Shown: piece after piece, positions 24,036-27,114 of the stretch
Numbering within the stretch: the first letter of the stretch is position 1
Layout of the letters: each line of letters begins with the position of its first letter
Source of the DNA: Akkermansiaceae bacterium UBA985
Lineage (GTDB): Bacteria; Verrucomicrobiota; Verrucomicrobiia; Verrucomicrobiales; Akkermansiaceae
Reading direction: 5' to 3'
Assembly: GCA_002292185.1 (NCBI GenBank)
Contig: DBBL01000016.1
Coordinates: forward strand, 1-27,114
Length of the DNA stretch: 27,114 nucleotides
Notes under the pieces: model-generated
Told to the model about the DNA's origin: nothing
What the model saw: only the letters and a program-made list of their open reading frames with translations
Databases searched by the model: none
Made by a program: the position numbers and the translations under genes

Positions 24036-25469
24036 ATGGAAAAATCAGATTTCGGACTAATAGGCCTCGCTGTCATGGGGCAAAACCTTGTACTTAATGT
24101 GGAAAGCCGCGGCTTCCAAGTTTCCGTTTATAATCGGACCACCTCGACGATGACCGACTTCATCGGACAAAATCCTGGCAAAAAGCTCATCGGCTGCGCA
24201 AGCCTTGAAGAATTTGTCGATTCTCTTGCTAGCCCACGTAAAATTCAAATCATGGTCAAGGCGGGCGGCCCTGTCGATGCTGTCATCGAGTCCCTAATAC
24301 CATTACTCGACAAAGACGATATCATCATCGATGGCGGCAACTCACTCTACACCGATACGGAACGCCGTGACAAATGGTGCAGTGAACATGAGCTCCGCTT
24401 TATCGGTGCGGGAGTATCAGGAGGCGAGGAAGGCGCGCTCAAAGGCCCATCTATCATGCCTGGTGGTCCACAAAGCACCTGGAAGGTCATGCAGCCTATC
24501 TTTGAAGCTATCTCTGCTAAAGTCGACGGAGAGCCTTGTGTCGTTCACATCGGAGAAGGTGGCGCCGGCCATTTTGTTAAAATGGTTCATAACGGCATCG
24601 AGTATGGCGACATGCAGCTCATTTGTGAGGCTTACGATATCTTTAAGGCCGCAGGATTTTCTAATGAGGAACTTGCTGATATCTTTGCGGATTGGAATGC
24701 TGGCGATTTGGAGAGCTTCCTCATTGAAATCACCGCGAACATCTTCAAACAAATTGATCCAGAGACAGGCAAGCACATCGTCGACCTCATCGTGGACAAG
24801 GCTGGACAAAAAGGCACTGGTCGCTGGACGATGATGGAGGCGGTAGATCACGCGATCCCCTTCTCCTGCATCGGTGCATCTGTCGAAGCCCGTATCCTAT
24901 CTGCCATTCGTGACCAGAGACTTGCTGCTTCCCATATCCTGACTGGGCCATCCAATACGGATTTCAACATGGGCGAACTCAACAAAAAAGAGCTCGTCGA
25001 AAAAGTGCGTGATGCCCTTTATGCATCAAAAATCGTCTCTTATGCACAAGGCCTTGATCTCATTTCCAAAGTAGGCGCAGAAAAAGGCTGGGATCTTCAG
25101 CTCGGTGAAATTGCCAAAATCTGGCGTGGCGGTTGCATTATTCGTGCGCGCTTCCTCAATCGTATTACAGAAGCATACCAAGACAGTGACTCACCTACCA
25201 ACCTGATGCTTGCCCCATTCTTCACTGAGATCCTCACGAAGGCACAGCAGAACTGGCGTGAAGTAGTTTCTCTTGCAGCCCTCAACGGCATCCCAGTGCC
25301 AAGCTTTGGCGGATCACTCGCCTACTATGATAGCTACCGCAGTGAGCGCCTGCCCGCCAATCTCCTTCAAGCACAGCGAGACTTTTTTGGCGCACACACC
25401 TATGAGCGTCTGGACAAGCCAGAGGGAGAGTTCTTTCATACAGAGGATTGGCCTGAGCTTATGGATTAA
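24036..25469 (+). CDS. gnd: 6-phosphogluconate dehydrogenase, decarboxylating
   Basis: Gnd oxidatively decarboxylates 6-phosphogluconate to ribulose-5-phosphate with NADP in the pentose phosphate pathway. The 477-residue length is that of the long (E. coli/animal) form. GLIGLAVMGQNL (dinucleotide binding, residues 7-18), VYNRT (NADP ribose), IIDGGNSLYTDTERR, GVSGGEEGALKGPS and GGAGHFVKMVHNGIEYGDMQ (catalytic K182, N186) are all intact. The C-terminal segment includes RGGCIIRARFL and a YYDSYRSERLPANLLQAQRD segment. No zwf or pgl is adjacent. It is convergent with the LOG-family gene, with 59 bp between stops. Confidence 0.96.
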   Translation: MEKSDFGLIGLAVMGQNLVLNVESRGFQVSVYNRTTSTMTDFIGQNPGKKLIGCASLEEFVDSLASPRKIQIMVKAGGPVDAVIESLIPLLDKDDIIIDGGNSLYTDTERRDKWCSEHELRFIGAGVSGGEEGALKGPSIMPGGPQSTWKVMQPIFEAISAKVDGEPCVVHIGEGGAGHFVKMVHNGIEYGDMQLICEAYDIFKAAGFSNEELADIFADWNAGDLESFLIEITANIFKQIDPETGKHIVDLIVDKAGQKGTGRWTMMEAVDHAIPFSCIGASVEARILSAIRDQRLAASHILTGPSNTDFNMGELNKKELVEKVRDALYASKIVSYAQGLDLISKVGAEKGWDLQLGEIAKIWRGGCIIRARFLNRITEAYQDSDSPTNLMLAPFFTEILTKAQQNWREVVSLAALNGIPVPSFGGSLAYYDSYRSERLPANLLQAQRDFFGAHTYERLDKPEGEFFHTEDWPELMD

Positions 25470-25528
25470 GCTCTCCCCTGAGGCTGTGCTCTGAGGCAAT
25501 CCTCTGTGGCAAAATAAGCCCTGCAGGT

Positions 25529-26632
25529 TTAGATGCCGTTTACCGCATTGATCAGCTCGCGTAGTCGACCAAAATTCCGGTGGCGGTGGCGAAACACCAG
25601 CCTTGGCAGCGCGTCAAGCTGAGGCTCGTCATCCTCTTCGCACACGGGACCACATTGCTTAAAGCCTCCACTCTTAAGGATATCTGAGAAATCCTCATGG
25701 AGCCTCTTCATGTGACTTTCAGAGAGCTCTTTTTGCATTCGGATAATAATATTATCACCAATATAGCGATAAGAATGAAAGTTGGAATAAAACCGCCTCA
25801 CCTCTTCTACCGCTTCATCAATGTCATCGGTCACCTTAAACAACGAGTAGTCGCTCTCCGAGATCATGCCTAAACGGCTCAAATGCTCCTCGATAAACTG
25901 CTGCCAGAATTTCCAATAGGTGCCTCCTTTGGCATCAATGAGTATGAGTGGATAAATCCTCGTTTTCCCCGTTTGGATAAGCGTTAAAGTTTCGAAAATT
26001 TCATCCATGGTGCCAAAGCCACCAGGGAAAGCTGCAACGGCATCAGACTCTTTCACAAAGGATAGCTTACGAGTGAAAAAGAAATTGAAATCCACCAGCT
26101 TTTCGTCACCCGCAATAAACGCATTCGCCGATGACTCAAAAGGAAGCTTAATATTCAAACCAAAGCTATCCTCACGTCCGGCTCCCTCGTTACCAGCGGC
26201 CATGATACCCGGTCCCGCACCGGTAATCGTCATAAACCCAGCATCGCGCATCTTTGCTGCAAATTCCACGGCCGCTTTATATTCGGCTTCTTCGGGATTT
26301 GTTCTCGCAGAACCAAAAATGGATATCTTCCGGCAATTGCGGAAGGGGTAAAAAACCTCGTTGGCAACTCGCATTTCACGAAGTGCTTGGTTCATCGTCT
26401 TGAAGTCCCCTTCGGTAACAGCACCACGTGATATGCGCACTGCAGATATCAACATTTCAGCGAGCATGCAATTTTCCTCCCCCCCAGAAATCTCTTTAGC
26501 CAGAGCCGTGATCCGGTCATCTAATTTTTTCTCTCCGGTCGAGCCGATAAATGAGCAAGACTGAAGATGGATCATGCCCCCAGTAAAATCTCTTTCTTGG
26601 GGAATCTTGGTAGGTGTAACGTGGCGACTCAT
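25529..26632 (-). CDS. LOG-family (TIGR00730-like) nucleotide phosphoribohydrolase-type protein
   Basis: LOG/PpnN-type proteins cleave nucleoside monophosphates to base and ribose-5-phosphate. The Rossmann core lies at about residues 100-270: ISIFGSAR, TITGAGPGIMAAGNEGA, FFFTRKLSFVKESDAVAAFPGG and the catalytic PGGFGTMDE at 203-211. The protein is 367 residues, long compared with about 190 for plant-LOG-like forms; it has about 100 N-terminal and 90 C-terminal extra residues, the latter ending in an Arg/His-rich segment (LVFRHRHRNFGRLREL). The substrate is inferred only from family. It lies 101 bp downstream of trpD on the same strand. Confidence 0.87.
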   Translation of the reverse strand: MSRHVTPTKIPQERDFTGGMIHLQSCSFIGSTGEKKLDDRITALAKEISGGEENCMLAEMLISAVRISRGAVTEGDFKTMNQALREMRVANEVFYPFRNCRKISIFGSARTNPEEAEYKAAVEFAAKMRDAGFMTITGAGPGIMAAGNEGAGREDSFGLNIKLPFESSANAFIAGDEKLVDFNFFFTRKLSFVKESDAVAAFPGGFGTMDEIFETLTLIQTGKTRIYPLILIDAKGGTYWKFWQQFIEEHLSRLGMISESDYSLFKVTDDIDEAVEEVRRFYSNFHSYRYIGDNIIIRMQKELSESHMKRLHEDFSDILKSGGFKQCGPVCEEDDEPQLDALPRLVFRHRHRNFGRLRELINAVNGI

Positions 26633-26665
26633 AGTGACTCTGATTTTAGGTTTAGTATTGTTGTG

Positions 26666-26682
26666 TTTAGAGGATCTCTAAA
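26666..26682 (-). repeat. Hairpin between trpD and the LOG-family gene
   Basis: TTTAGAG-gat-CTCTAAA is a perfect 7 bp stem with a 3 nt loop, 34 bp before the LOG start and about 50 bp after the trpD stop. On the minus strand no T run follows, so it is not a clear terminator. Confidence 0.4.
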
Positions 26683-26733
26683 AGCACAGGTAGTTCTCAA
26701 ATGGGATGAAGAGGTCGGTGAAAGCATGAAAAA

Positions 26734-27114
26734 TCATACAGTCGTTACAGTGGACGCTTCCTGCAAGCGGCGCAGACGCTCCAATGCCTGCCCTGAGTCG
26801 ATCAACTCTGCGGCTAATTTAACGCCTTGCCCCATCGTGTCAGCTAAGCCTGCACAGGCCAAACCTGCACCGGCATTAAGCAACACCATCTCACGCTTGG
26901 GTCCCGCTTCCTTGCCGCTAAGTATATCAGTGAGGATCACCGCATTTTCTGCCGCATCCCCTCCCTCGAGGTCTTTGACATCACAGACGGACATACCGAA
27001 ATCTTCTGGTTTTACCTCTTCATCAAGAAGAGCCTGGTAACGCCCAGATTTACATATCCGTGTCGGCCCCAGCAAACTCACCTCATCAACAGGGCCACCA
27101 TCTGCCGTGCTACC
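26734..27114 (-). CDS. trpD: Anthranilate phosphoribosyltransferase, C-terminal part only
   Basis: TrpD transfers phosphoribose to anthranilate in tryptophan synthesis. The frame is open from the right window edge for 126 codons to a TGA at 26734-26736; the N-terminal part lies outside. Matching C-terminal motifs are DGGPVDEVSLLGPTRI, PEDFGM, LEGGDAAENA, the REMVLLNAGAGLACAGLA segment and AAELIDSGQALERLRRL. The GTG at 27081 is an internal valine, not a start. It is upstream of the LOG-family gene on the same strand. The close relative TrpD2/YbiB is less likely because the C-terminal LLNA and IDSG motifs fit TrpD. Confidence 0.88.
   Translation of the reverse strand, partial: GSTADGGPVDEVSLLGPTRICKSGRYQALLDEEVKPEDFGMSVCDVKDLEGGDAAENAVILTDILSGKEAGPKREMVLLNAGAGLACAGLADTMGQGVKLAAELIDSGQALERLRRLQEASTVTTV

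Noticed and set aside
24331..24851. Overlapping frames of 167 (plus) and 144 (minus) codons
   Set aside because: Both overlap gnd in other frames; gnd has complete family motifs across this stretch.
26567..27040. Plus-strand open frame of 157 codons
   Set aside because: Antisense to trpD and the LOG leader; no motif, and trpD is well supported.
1..27114. Search for a defence system, mobile element, CRISPR array or biosynthetic cluster
   Set aside because: No nuclease-effector pairs, transposases, integrases, direct-repeat arrays or synthase genes were seen. The window reads as core chromosome.

Overview
This is a bacterial chromosomal window dominated by housekeeping genes. It holds 24 protein genes that I consider real: 22 complete, plus one cut by each window edge (thiL at the left, trpD at the right). 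I see no rRNA, tRNA, CRISPR array, transposase, phage gene or defence system. Start codons are mostly not preceded by a recognisable Shine-Dalgarno sequence, and the gene mix (LemA plus an M48 protease with a long C-terminal part, HemH, AcpH, NagA and PgsA in loosely linked short operons) suggests a Verrucomicrobiota-like organism. That placement is inference from content and style, not a measured phylogeny.

Layout. 1-708 (-): thiL, truncated. 766-6611 (+): a likely operon of a secreted TPR protein, coaD, an MscS channel and ribBA, with gaps of 12-52 bp. 6695-9247 (-): lemA followed by an HtpX-type M48 protease. 9398-15866 (-): a complete tripartite RND efflux operon led by its own TetR regulator (tetR, outer-membrane lipoprotein, periplasmic adaptor, inner-membrane pump), with a palindromic candidate operator upstream. 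16070-18349 (+): proC, tatA and an endonuclease/exonuclease/phosphatase-family protein. 18361-20116 (-): a PgeF/YfiH-like protein, a MarR regulator and a small lipoprotein. 20272-22047 (+): hemH with a histidine-rich tail, then acpH. 22057-23808 (-): pgsA then nagA. 24036-25469 (+): gnd. 25529-27114 (-): the end of trpD followed by a LOG-family protein.

Many genes are separate metabolic tasks (CoA, riboflavin, thiamine diphosphate, proline, heme, tryptophan, phospholipid, aminosugar, pentose phosphate). The clear functional units are the efflux operon and the lemA-M48 pair.

The most interesting signal is in the RNA rather than the proteins. Several genes have strong inverted repeats at or just before their starts. 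Two of these look like intrinsic terminators that overlap the first codons of the downstream gene (pgeF at 18998-19046, the EEP gene at 17336-17361). A third, in front of pgsA (23821-23853), has a short U tract abutting the start codon. They could be terminators of the upstream gene placed inside the next gene, or attenuators. No stretch longer than about 230 bp lacks a gene. The longer gaps (19552-19780, 23809-24035, 15867-16069, 16877-17038, 20117-20271) hold promoter-like sequences, inverted repeats and at most one doubtful tiny ORF.
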